From: Toxotes chatareus
Lineage: Eukaryota > Chordata > Actinopteri > Toxotidae
Assembly (NCBI GenBank): GCA_016801885.1
Contig: CM028889.1
Span: 20,528,001 to 20,592,000 of the forward strand
Direction: 5' to 3'
Length of the DNA stretch: 64,000 nt
In this document: positions 14,401 to 24,142 of the stretch, piece by piece
How positions within the stretch are numbered: the stretch's first letter is position 1
Layout of the letters: every line of letters begins with the position of its first letter
Notes under the pieces: model-generated
What the model was told of the DNA's origin: nothing
The model's database searches: none
What the model saw: only the letters and a program-made list of their open reading frames with translations
Made by a program: the position numbers and the translations under genes

Positions 14401-17400
14401 CATTAAACTCCAGCTCAGACAGCTGAAGGTGGAAATGAGATGGGAGGCTCGCCCTGAGCAGGAGAACTTCTGCTTTCTCTGAAAAGAAAGAGTAAAGTTC
14501 AATGCAGAATTATCTAATAATGGTGTTATTTTATAAGCATGGCAAAGGCTTAGGTGTCGTGACTAGCCCCTAAGGGGGCTTTTTTCTGAACCCTTTTTTG
14601 TTATGTTTAGAACTCTTTTGTGGACATTTTCAGAGTCTTGTTTAGTTTGTTAAGTTTTGTTTATAGTTCCTGTTTTATTTTAAACTCATGTCTGTCTTTG
14701 TCTCGTTTCCCTCCATTTGTGATTGTCTGCCCCGCCCTAATTGGTTTCACCTGTTGCCCATTGCCTTGTGTATTTAAGTCTCTTCGTTTGCCTGTGTTCT
14801 GGTTGGCTCGTCTGTGTCCAAGCTCAAGTCTTCACCATGTCAAGTCCCTATGTTTGTTCATGTTCCTTTGTCTTGTGTTTTCCCCCTCATGGACTTACCT
14901 CGGTTTCTTTTGTTTCAATTAAGGACTATTGTATTTTTGTTTAGTTTTGTTCCTCAGTATTTTTTCTCCCATGCGGATGATTTTTGGTTCTTTGAGCTTT
15001 GTTCCCCTGCCCTGGACTCTTCCAGTGATTTTTGGTTTATTAAAAGACTTTTAGTTCTCCCATTCTGCCTGTCTTTGGGTCCAAGTCCTTGCCCCCCACC
15101 GTGACATTAAGTCAGATAATACTTATATAATGGTCACGGTATGAAATATAAAACAGTGGTAGGAAATATGGACAAATATATATTGGGTTAAATGTCCTTT
15201 TAAGCTAATAGCTCAGCAGTTGATGCTTTAAAGTAGACAGATCCTTCTTTTTATTTAATGCTGTCTTTAGGCCAATTATGATAGTTTTAACCCTTATGTT
15301 TAACCTTTGTTTAGAGGCTTTATATAGTTCACAAAACACGCTATTTTGCTGGTAAGAATATCAGCCAAGTGTTATCATCTGCAGCTAAGACCTTTCCCTT
15401 GGCAACAGTGTGTGTGCTGTCATGTCAGCTGACAGTGATGTGAAGTGTGGGGGAAAAACAAATCTGCTGTGCTTCGCTCCATCTCGCTACCTTTAGTCAT
15501 GCTTTTGATCTTTCCCAGAGGAGATGGGACAGAAACGTAGGACCCATCTGGAAGAGAGGCAACGAAATCAGGCAGATTAATGGGAGGACTTGTGTGATTG
15601 GATTCCAGATAATAACTTTTAGAGGGGGTGACTCACCCCCTCCTGGCTGGGAGTACTCATTGCAGGGGGAGTCATCTGGACGCTTGTAGTGTTTCAGTAA
15701 GGTGACAATGGCATCATGGCCTGGAAAACCCAAAGACAGAATGGTAATACTGATATTTGTTAGACATCTGAGCTCATCGTCGTCGAAACAAACCTTTTTC
15801 ATAAGCCCACATCAGGCAGGTCTGCTCGTCCTTCTCCCCACTGGACCTGCTTGGGTCGCAGGCAACCAGGTTCATGTCTGCCCCGCTGTCCAGCAAGAGC
15901 TGCACCAGACGGATGTGGCCATGGAAACAGGCACTGTGCAGAGCTAAACGTGTCACATTAAACACACACAGTAATAATGAAACTCACAGCAGCTTCTGAA
16001 CCTAACTTAGTTGCACGGGTAAACAGAGGCATTATGGTAGTTTTGAAGGATGTGAAGGTTCACCTGTGTGTCCATCTCTGCCCTGGTGGTTGATGCTCAT
16101 AGCATTTTGACTCAACAAGAACGTGATCATCTCCAGGTCTTTACCATAGGTGCATGCACTGTTAAGACAGGATATGTACTTACTATCACCTTCCTAACAG
16201 ACATCATGTGTATATACATATAATTTGTCTCTGTTTTGCAGAATATAAATAAAGACAGAAAGCCACACAATACCTGTGAAGTACTGTCTCACTGAATATG
16301 TTCTCCTTTGAAAGACTTTCTGTTCCAGAAAGTTGTATAATCTCCTTCACGGCTGCAAATTTGCCATTATAGCAGGCTCTGATAAAACACAACATGCAGC
16401 ACAATACAACACTTCACGTCCACTCCATATAATCTACAAAAAACGTACAGTTACAAACACTATAAACTATTTACAAGTGTAATGGTGTGTCCCCATAGAT
16501 GTTGACAGAGTGAGGCTGTACATCAAAGTTGCTCTGCAGAAGGAAACGAACAATCTCATGGTGACCGAAACGAGCGCAGAAGTGGAGAGGAACGTGATCT
16601 TCGTTGTCCTGAGCGTTAACTGGAAAGGGCAGCAGAAAAGTTAAAGAAAGTTCCCACATTCATCTCCAAATGAAATAATTTACAGGCCACTGGCTCAAGT
16701 GAATCTTGACTAAATTTGGGAGAGCATTCTCGGATGCTCAGGTCTCACCGTTAGCTTTGCTCCCTTCCGCCATCAGCAGTTTGATGATGCTGAGGAAACC
16801 CTTGGCTGCAGCCAGGTGCAGCGGCCGGTCACCCACCTCGCCACTCGCATTCACATCGGCCCCAAACTTCAGCAGCAGCTTTGCCAACTGAGAGGCAAAG
16901 AGGGACACGTAGTGAGTAGATGAGTTTTGGACCATCAGGTGTATTTTTATCATCATATCATCTACGAATACAGATGTGGTTTAAAGGAGGAATTTACCTG
17001 CTCATGGCCGTTGTAGCAAGCAATATGCAGTGGGGTAAAAAACACAGCGTCCTGGACATTCACGTAAGCCCCGTGCTGTAGGAGAATATCTGCTGCCTGA
17101 TCGGGGAAATAGCAAATCATCAGTGAACAAAAGCAATGAAAAGCTGATAACTTTCGTCAGGCACACTGAAAAGAAAAAAAGTCCAGGTTCAGCTCTCACC
17201 TCATGGTGCCCAGCCAATGTAGCGACATGCAGGGCAGTGAGGGCACCGCATCCCACCTGCTGCACATCTGACCCTCCATGAAGAAGGGCAGTCACCAGCT
17301 CAGCACTGTCCTGTGGTATTGAAACAAAACGTGAATACACCCGCGGGCCATGGGGTTTTAATATCCAAGACTATCTTAAACTTAATCATCACAGCCATGA

Positions 17401-18670
17401 TTGTAGTGAAAGGTAAACACAATTAAGCAAGTCAGACATGCAGCTGACCACACTGGCTTTGACAGTACTTGCACTCCACCATGTGGTAAAATATAGAAAG
17501 CTCTTTATCACATGACAAATGACAAAAGCAAGAGAAAGGCTCAGACTGGAATTAGAAACATATTTTGAGATCTGAAATCCTCGCCTTGTATGCCGCCAGG
17601 TGGAGGGCAGTGAATCCATTCCTGGACAGTCTGGAAGGACGCAGGCCTTTAAGCATCAGGGTGCGAATATGGGCCTTGTTCCCTGGTCATGAACGTGTAA
17701 TGGAAAAATACATCATTCAACAGAAGATGAGGTTTACCGTGAATGACTAAACAAGGTCAGGATTGTCCGGATTGCTGGAACCATAGGGAAGCTGCTGTTG
17801 TAATTGTATTATGAAGTATAACTGCCTATATTCAACATTTATGTGCAGTATATTTCAAATCTACTGTTTACTTTTATGTGTTAAACAACAACAAGAGGTC
17901 ATCTTCAGACAATAAAGCCAGTGAGTCTGGCTTCCCTCTGCGGTCACATTTTGTTGAGGGGTTATTAATAGACTCTAGAAGTCATGCATACCTTCACACA
18001 CACAGCAGAGATGCAGCAGCGACAGCCCCTTTTCTGTTCGGTAGCTCAAGTTCACCTTCTGAAAAGCCTCATCAGAGCTGAAGCAACAGAAAAATCAACA
18101 TAACCTGTTTGCGGCAACTGAAGAATGACATGGAAAAGTAAGCAAACCAAGGAGGACGCAGACACGAAAGGCACTATTTGTTAAATTAAATGTTTATGCA
18201 ACAGCTAACACGGACTGAGCTGCAGTTTTAAAAACAGAAAATGCTTTTGTCACCTGAAAGCAAGTTTGAGCTCCACAAGCTCACTGTCTTTGAGCTTGAG
18301 GTCGTCTTCCAACTTCTCGATGATCACAGCGTACGACTCGCCCACCTTCTTCTTCCACTCGTCTTCACAAGGTCAAACATGATAAGAATTTAATAATATA
18401 ACTTCCTTTGCTTATTACTACCTATAAGCAGAAATATACACAATTTACCTACTATATACGTAAAATATGTATATGTAAAAGCATTTCTAAGTGTCAGTGT
18501 CAGTCACATTCAAGTGTATCATGTTAGCAAAAAGTAAAACTCACACTTGTAGGCTCAACATTTGTTGCTGAGTCCTGAGTAAATAAAACATACACACACA
18601 GTCACAAAGACAAAGACACCAAGCCGTTACCTGTACACGTCTGAGATGGTCTTGATTTGTAATTTCCCAT
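7234..18670 (-). CDS. tnni3k: TNNI3K, cardiac troponin I-interacting kinase (complete, 25 coding exons, 836 aa)
   Basis: Coding exons, 5' to 3' on the reverse strand: 18670-18631, 18362-18254, 18077-17992, 17682-17585, 17310-17200, 17096-16998, 16887-16749, 16619-16475, 16378-16274, 16158-16064, 15943-15794, 15720-15637, 15547-15491, 14478-14386, 14292-14235, 14145-13951, 13028-12924, 12832-12780, 12080-12028, 11447-11315, 10623-10514, 9281-9222, 9112-8943, 7929-7850, 7316-7234. They sum to 2,511 bases with every phase matching; recalled human length is 835 residues. The start MGNYKSRPSQTCT matches the family. A coiled-coil-like segment (residues ~15-50) precedes ankyrin repeats (~65-435) and a tyrosine kinase-like domain: glycine loop GSGSFG at 469, Lys489, HRDLN with Asp587, DFG with Asp605, APE at 631. 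The tail is Ser-rich. All catalytic residues are intact, so activity is expected. The family is a heart-enriched dual-specificity kinase. Intron 4 has a GC donor. Confidence 0.95.
8399..8449. repeat. CT/CA microsatellite
   Basis: A short CT tract runs into about 20 CA units inside the TNNI3K intron between exons 8943-9112 and 7850-7929. Confidence 0.9.
9282..10513 (-). other. TNNI3K intron 21
   Basis: About 1.2 kb between kinase-tail exons. It holds short A and CA tracts and no recognisable gene, RNA or named mobile element. Confidence 0.5.
10740..11130. repeat. Dispersed teleost-type repeat in TNNI3K intron 20
   Basis: The segment contains two degenerate internal copies that both begin CTCAACAACTA, near 10845 and 10967. 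The second continues TTGGATGGATTGCC and GAAATCTGGCACA, wording I recall as a very common interspersed repeat in fish genomes. No coding potential is visible; the family name is not determinable by eye. Confidence 0.45.
11448..12779 (-). other. TNNI3K introns 18 and 19
   Basis: These introns flank the 53-base exon 12080-12028. They contain a CA microsatellite near 11600-11627, A-rich tracts near 11868, and an AT-rich stretch at 12300-12560. No gene or clear element was seen. Confidence 0.5.
13029..13950 (-). other. TNNI3K intron 16
   Basis: About 920 bases between the activation-region exons. The sequence at 13029-13090 stays open in the frame of the downstream exon, but the acceptor at 13029-13030 restores the family sequence (HEQKR then LIDLQ) exactly. 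No other feature is visible. Confidence 0.5.
14555..15106 (+). mobile_element. Solo-LTR-like element in TNNI3K intron 13
   Basis: A 552-base block begins TGTCGTGAC and ends GTGACA, so its ends are short inverted repeats with TG...CA termini. Inside are a TATA-type TATTTAAG near 14770 and an ATTAAA near 15039, in the order expected for an LTR promoter and poly(A) signal. There is no internal coding region and no clean target-site duplication. It lies antisense to TNNI3K. LTR identity is inferred from structure. Confidence 0.45.
15491..18077 (-). other. tnni3k: TNNI3K ankyrin-repeat exons
   Basis: Eleven exons carry repeated ankyrin cores such as GLSLLHLCC, GFTALHLAA, ALTALHVATLAGH, FTPLHIACYNGH, DRPLHLAAAKG, HVPLHFCARFGHH, DTPLHLACYNGK, HSACTYGK and ALHSACFHGH. 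Exon 15547-15491 encodes the linker ending SPLGKIKSMTK that precedes the kinase domain. The repeats are thought to mediate partner binding, including to cardiac troponin I. Confidence 0.9.
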
Positions 18671-18757
18671 TACAAAATGTAAAATGTGCTGTGCAGTTTG
18701 ATGAACTACAGTAAAGCAGTAACACAATCTCTCAGTCTGTCACAATTGCACAGGTCC

Positions 18758-18793
18758 AGATAAAGGGGGATCATGGCGGTGGGCTAAAAATAA
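18758..18793. promoter_or_regulatory. Candidate MEF2 and GATA sites upstream of TNNI3K
   Basis: CTAAAAATAA at 18784-18793 is a perfect match to the MEF2 consensus YTAWWWWTAR. AGATAA at 18758-18763 fits WGATAR. They lie about 90-125 bases upstream of the TNNI3K start codon. Cardiac genes commonly pair these factors and I recall MEF2 control of mammalian TNNI3K. Function here is inferred from motif and position only. Confidence 0.45.
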
Positions 18794-19274
18794 ACCCCTT
18801 TGAGTGGAATGCTCAACAACTATGACAACTAATCTCTCTCTAAATGCAAGCAAGCATGTGTCAGTTTGACTGTGTGTGTGTGTATAAACATACCCTATAA
18901 AACAAAGCAAATCAGTGTCCTGCACTATCCCAGATAGGTTGCCAAAGTCATTTTTGTATGATGCATGAGAGTCTTTTACACTTTACATTTCTCTACTGTT
19001 TTACTGGCTTGATAAGGGACTAGCAGGGGATAAACAGGGATTAAACTAATGACAATGACAAATGAAGCTAATGATGTTTAGTTACACCTAACCAACATAT
19101 AAAAATGTAAATAAAGGCCTGTTAAGAAAAATGTCTGATGTTGGTCTAAGACAAAGGACATGTCCATATCCTTCTGAGACCCAGAGGAAAAAAAAGGTTT
19201 TGCCTTTGTGATTTTTTTTATAATTTAAGTGTTGTGGTTGAAAGAATCATGTTGCAATGTTGATTTTTTCCCTT

Positions 19275-19373
19275 GTAGTGGACATCGGGTCTTGCTGGAT
19301 ATATAATGTAATGATGTAATGTTATGATAATGAAATCATTTTTGTATGGATTTCCTTTAAAAATGATATTCAT
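19275..19373 (+). repeat. Direct repeat copy A
   Basis: A 99-base segment starting GTAGTGGACATCGG that recurs at 19611-19709, offset by exactly 336 bases with roughly 90 percent identity by eye. Confidence 0.75.
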
Positions 19374-19445
19374 GTGCCACCATTTACAAGGAACATCCCT
19401 TTTCAGGCCACGCCCCCAGCCAGAGGTGGCGGGCGGGCTTTTAGG

Positions 19446-19478
19446 GGTCACGTGACCTGATAAGGAAGTGTATAAAAG
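19446..19478 (+). promoter_or_regulatory. Promoter-like unit: palindromic E-box plus TATA box
   Basis: The perfect 12-base palindrome GGTCACGTGACC at 19446-19457 is followed 13 bases later by TATAAAAG at 19471-19478. The palindrome contains GTCACGTGAC, the E-box form recognised by USF and TFEB-type factors. A short frame of 28 codons starts at 19528. The setting suggests a repeat-borne promoter rather than a host gene. Confidence 0.4.
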
Positions 19479-19610
19479 GCAGCACCACGACAGAGGTGGC
19501 AGGCCTTTCGCTCAGGGTTTTCCAGCCATGCTCCCAGCCAAGGCCTGTGCTGTTTTCGCAATTTTTTTTTTCAAACACATTGTTTATTTAGTTTTCATCT
19601 GCTGTCCCGT

Positions 19611-19709
19611 GTAGTGGACATCGGATCTTGCTTGATACATAATGTGATGATGTAATGTTATGATACTGAAATCATTTTTGTATGGATTTCCTTTAAATAT
19701 TATGTTCAT
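19611..19709 (+). repeat. Direct repeat copy B
   Basis: Second copy of the segment at 19275-19373. The 237 bases between the copies contain a palindromic E-box and a TATA box. Confidence 0.75.
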
Positions 19710-20116
19710 TTCAAGAACATTAAAGTAGATAAAAACAGTTACATGAACAATACATATTTGAACACTTGAATTTTGAACTATTTTTATGAATATCATTTTA
19801 AATGAAGGAGGAAATCAGCATATTTCGGTCATTGCAACTTGTCAATTGGTCTGTGTGCAAAGGTGAAAGATGAACATGTTTTTTGTTTGTTTTTTTTATT
19901 TAACAAAATGAATTAAAACTATTCAGTCTAACTAACCGAGGTAGATAAACATGGTACCAAAGCCAAGAATTTATACTTAGCAAGAATGTCTGAAAACTCA
20001 AACTAATGCCAAATCAAGCTTTTAAATGATTGTGTACTGTTTCAACACATATTTGCATTTCTGTTTTTTTCTGTGCCTCCTTGTGGTCACGCCCCCCTCG
20101 CATTTGCAGGAGCAGC

Positions 20117-20290
20117 TACAGATGGGAGCCTTGTGCCTGCAGCTCCCATCTCTAGCCTCCACAAGCAACGGTGTCCTCTGTCGGGGTGGCTACAGATGGG
20201 AGCCTTGCGCACTTGCGGCTCCCATCTCTAGCCTCCACAAGCAACGGTGTCCTCTGTCGGGGTGGCTACAGATGGGAGCCTTGCGCGGTT
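20117..20290 (+). repeat. 75-base tandem repeat with self-complementary arms
   Basis: The unit begins TACAGATGGGAGCC and starts at 20117, 20191 and 20267 (spacings of 74 and 76). Within the first two copies GATGGGAGCC is followed by its complement GGCTCCCATC (slightly truncated in copy one), separated by about 11 bases, so each copy could fold into a hairpin. The third copy is partial. The open frame across it is a by-product. Confidence 0.85.
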
Positions 20291-20659
20291 TTTCCTAACC
20301 AAAACACACACACGTCTGAGTTTCATGGAGTTAGATAAATCGTACTTTTCTGTTTTACTGCACCAGATGATAATGTGCTTTCAAATGGATTAATAATAAT
20401 AATAACAGAAGACCATGTTTGTTATTTGGCATGCCTTTAATCCTACATAATCTTCACTTACATTTTGTGCTGTGAAACATTGAAATGGTGCTGGTACATT
20501 CAGGAGATGCGCTCTACAAATACAGACTGATATAATTTTCACATGGTACTGGTGCAAATACAGATTATATCATGGTATGTTTTGGGCTTGGTTGGCAAAG
20601 AGGTTTATGTGCACATGGGTTAAGAGGGTTTGCTTGAAAAACTGGGCAGTGGGTGTCCC

Positions 20660-20830
20660 TATATACATACATACATACAAACATACATAGACACACACAC
20701 ACACACACATATATATTTATATTTATATATATTTATATGTGTCTTATCTATATCTAATGTTTTTTAGGACTAGATATCTATATACCTATCTATATAGGTC
20801 TCTATCGATATCTAATTTATATATTATATA
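20660..20830. repeat. ATAC / CA / AT-rich microsatellite
   Basis: Runs of ATAC, then CA, then TATATTTATA-type repeats and variants of CTATATAGGTCT. Pure simple sequence. Confidence 0.8.
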
Positions 20831-22049
20831 TCTATTGCTCTACCTACACTGATTCTCCAAAAAATACGCTATCAACACTACTAACTCTCAAAACACCTAA
20901 CAACCGCACCAAACCAACCTACTTTGCAAAGAAAAATTTCAATGACCGCCACTACATAGAGCTATCCTATCCCTGAACACACTTGATCCCGCCACGTGAT
21001 TCACATGACAAACCGAACCAATCAGGTGATTCGTATGACGTTCAAAGCAGGTGAGTGCTTCAAACGTTAGTACTCACGTGACCAAACCACACCTCGGAAC
21101 AGTGGTTTGATACAACTGCTTCATGAGCTACCGTGCATGTGTCGGAGCCTCGGGTGTCAGAAGACCATCATTATGGGGCATTATTGTATCATGGTATAAA
21201 GCCACACCGTGGCCTAAGTGCACAGTGGTGCATTATTTTGCTGTGTTCGACCAACCCCACAACTGAGGCATAACAAGAAAGCCCAGGATGTCCACTTAGA
21301 TGGACCGTATGACAGAGATAGATTGTATAAATGATATTTTGACCTAGGGGTCTCAGACTCATGTCCCCCACAGAGGACAAAAATGAATTGGCGGGTCTCA
21401 GGAGGATATCATCTTTTCCAGAAATTGGTTTGTAGTGATATGTCATAATTTACATGTTTAATATCAATGATGTCACCAGCTTCCCGTTACCTGCTTTGTC
21501 TGTTTCAGGTTCAGACAGGTATTTCACTGAACACCATTTTGAGAAACCTTTGCTGCATTCACATTCAGCTTTGGGTCAGACAAATCTATTAGTTTAAAAA
21601 AAAAAAAAAAAAAAAAGGAAGACTTCTCCTGTAGCCCACCCCTCTGAGTCATGGTGCCACTTTTATACATGCATGCATGTGGTGCATGCTTGGAGATGCC
21701 GCCCCCCATGTGATGCTGCCCCGGGAGGCTGCCTGGTTCGCCCGTGCCAAAAACCGCCACTGCCACCACTCACAATTATTTGTCTACACTGCCTACCAAA
21801 TTATTACGCAAGTTGCATTTTTGTTTTTTTGCATTTTGGGGGGGTTATAAAACGGGCTGATGAGGACAGAGATAATATAGACATAAACATTAAGTTAAAT
21901 GTGTAAAAATGGTCACCTCGTTTTATTTTTTATTTTTATGGTGCTTTAAAGTGAATATGTAGGTGAATTACAATTTTTTTTGTATTCCTCTCTGTGTTGA
22001 ATGGTGTAATGCGCAAAGAGGTCAGTAGGTGGCGTCTAGCGGGAGAGAG

Positions 22050-22562
22050 GAATATAAAACCCTTGGAGGCAGACACTAGAATAAATCCCGCATCCGAGCT
22101 GAGCGGAAGTTAAAGTGTTGTGCTTCTTTTGTCTTGTGTACAGGTGGGTTAATGTTCCTCAATATGACATGTGTGTCTCAGTATGAAAGAACTGAGTGTT
22201 GTGAATCTTTCGTTATAATGTATAGTGTTTAAATTCGACTTGTTCTGTAGTAAGTTGTGAAATAGAGATGTTTAGCCATGCTAGGCTAGCGGACCTGTTG
22301 CTAATGTTTACAGTAAACGTTAGTAATATAGAACCGTTAAAGGCACGTGCCAAGAACTGTTTTACTGTTAATGATAGATAATAGTTAAAATGTAAATGGA
22401 TATGTTAACTTTCTTTTTATGTGTACATATGTTGCTAATCGACATATATATTCTCACATAATCAGTTATATACTGACAATTGGGAGTTAACCTGAACCTC
22501 TCAATGTACTGGAGAATAAATCCTGCAGCCGAGCTGAGGGGAAGTTGAAGTGTTGTGCCTTT
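22050..22562 (+). repeat. Direct repeat and TATA unit inside the Tc1 element
   Basis: About 54 bases at 22075-22128 recur at 22509-22562 with roughly 85 percent identity. Both contain AATAAATCC and GAGCTGAG. A TATAAAAC lies at 22053, just before the first copy, and a possible splice donor (CAG then GTGGGT) lies near 22142. TATA then AATAAA then a downstream second copy resembles LTR organisation, suggesting a second element nested in the transposon. Confidence 0.4.
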
Positions 22563-22930
22563 TCCTGAAGTATTTTCTTCAGTGGAGGTCTTGTCTTTGC
22601 TTTTTGGACCTTTGCCACTCGTCTTAGCGTCCTACATTGAGTAGACCTGGGTACATCATCAAGCCCCACAGCTTCAAAAATGGCTTTACTGGTTGCTAAG
22701 GGTCTTTTAGCAACCTCTCATTTGATTCTTGACAGATCTCGGCTTGATAATATTCGACAAGCGTTTTCTACTCTGGGTTTTCTCCCATCCTGATTATTTT
22801 GTACATATCTTTTTATGGTTTGGGGGTCACGCTGCAATTTCTTGGTTGTATCATTTGTAGAGTCCCCCTTGCTCAGACTCTTGACAATTTGACTCTTTTC
22901 TTCTTTGGTCAGGTCACTTTTCTTGCCCAT
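22487..22930 (-). pseudogene. Tc1-like transposase remnant
   Basis: Two reverse-strand open segments resemble the DNA-binding half of Tc1-family transposases. One has the MGKK...TKEEKSQIV start and an IKRYVQNNQ element; the other has GLDDVPRSTQC and AKTRPPLKK. A frame break separates them and the DDE domain is absent, so no active enzyme can be made. Confidence 0.75.
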
Positions 22931-23144
22931 TGTCAAAGTTGAATAGAACTTGCATCATAATGTGGCACACTTATATACATGTCGTCTGTGATAAAGGATA
23001 TTAGAAAGCTTTGTGGATTCAAACTAAAAGGGTTTTGTTAAAGCACAAGGCCTTAGAAACATACTAAAACATTATTTTTTTCTGAACAACAGCCATCCAG
23101 ATTTTCAAGAAAAGATCACTTGCATAATAATTTGGCAAGCAGTG

Positions 23145-24142
23145 TACATATGCTGACATACATATTGTGCTGTCTTTAGATTTAAAATAATGTTAAAATT
23201 CATAAATGTTAAGTGTTAAAAAGTGTAAAAATGTAAAAGACATATTTTTTCTTTAGTTCATGAAATTTGTGTCAGAGAGTGTTCCGATCCTTTCTTGGTT
23301 TTTGAAAACGGCGACCGAGTGAGCGCTCTTCTTGTCAATTTTGTGACTGGCATCTTTGCCGCTCTGCTCAGCTAAGTTACCTGAGTGAACAGTTAAGACA
23401 GTAACGGAGTGTCGCGATCTTAAAGTTGGTGGATATGTTCACTCACGCTTCAGCCTGTGACAACTACAGTCTGTGAGTGTTGTATGTGTGTAGTTTTAAG
23501 TGGTACGTTTAGCGTGTTGTGTTTGTAGCATTTTATGTTAGCGGCTAACTCGCGTGTTGTTTAGTTTAGCTTGCTTGCTAGCTCCATTTTACTTTGCAAA
23601 ATGTGTACTGGTTTTTACGTTTTTGTGCGGATACTGGTTTGCGTTGTATTTCAGTTTAACGAAATAGATGAGAGTGGTGTGTGTCTGTGACCAAGAAAAG
23701 TCGCCTCGCATTCGTCATCTGATGTTAGGTGGCTGTCTAGCCTCGCAAGGGTACGCTTGGTGAGGGCAGCACACCTACAGTATAAATCTTTAATGCTGCT
23801 GTTTTCAAATACTCATCCCCTTATCTTGGAAAAAAACAAACAACAACAAAAAATAAGAAGGTACAACACAAAAATGTTAGATCAGATAGGATTTAGAAAT
23901 ATATCTCATTTTCAAGTAGAAAGCAAACTTACATTTCAAATGTTACTACAAAATAAATCCGATGTCAAAATCAAAATTAACCTCGACTTTATCAGATCTT
24001 CATACTGGCAGAAGCTCATTGTCCCCGTTCCTCAATGATCATGAGCTGCTTTAATAATTAAAGCACAGTTCTGTCTTGTACTTAAAGGTTTGCATTTGAC
24101 AACATGAAATTTAACACATAATCTCAATTAAATGTAGTAGCT
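23145..24142. other. FPGT 3' flank
   Basis: The segment 23260-23760 is richer in CG than its surroundings but shows no coherent frame or named repeat. A reverse-strand ATTAAA at 24050-24055, about 90 bases past the FPGT stop, could be its poly(A) signal. Confidence 0.35.

Larger units (their letters stand above)
11315..14478 (-). other. tnni3k: TNNI3K kinase-domain exons
   Basis: Seven exons from 14478 down to 11315 encode most of the kinase domain; exons 10623-10514 and 9281-9222 complete the C-lobe. The glycine-rich loop is split by the intron between 14386 and 14292. The ATP-binding Lys (VAIKR) is in 14292-14235, the catalytic HRDLN ends exon 13028-12924, DFG ends exon 12832-12780, and APE is in exon 11447-11315. 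Nothing suggests a pseudokinase. Confidence 0.9.
18671..21786. other. TNNI3K upstream region and repeat-rich spacer
   Basis: This stretch holds the TNNI3K 5' flank, a 99-base direct repeat pair, a 75-base tandem repeat, an ATAC/CA/AT microsatellite near 20660-20830 and a 21-base poly(A) run at 21596-21616. No vertebrate gene is visible. Confidence 0.6.
21787..23144 (-). mobile_element. Tc1/mariner-type DNA transposon, degenerate, 1.36 kb
   Basis: The ends are imperfect inverted repeats. The left end begins CACTGCCTACCAAATTATTA and the complement of the right end begins CACTGCTTGCCAAATTATTA. TA dinucleotides at 21785-21786 and 23145-23146 give the expected target duplication. The reverse strand carries remnants of the transposase N-terminus: a helix-turn-helix region starting MGKKSDLTKEEKSQIVK (22718-22930) and a second block containing VPRSTQC (about 22560-22670). 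The catalytic DDE part is missing; the left half holds unrelated sequence. It is a dead copy. Confidence 0.85.

Noticed and set aside
20026..20298. 90-codon frame over the tandem repeat
   Set aside because: Its repeated residues follow directly from the 75-base repeat; there is no start context or family signal.
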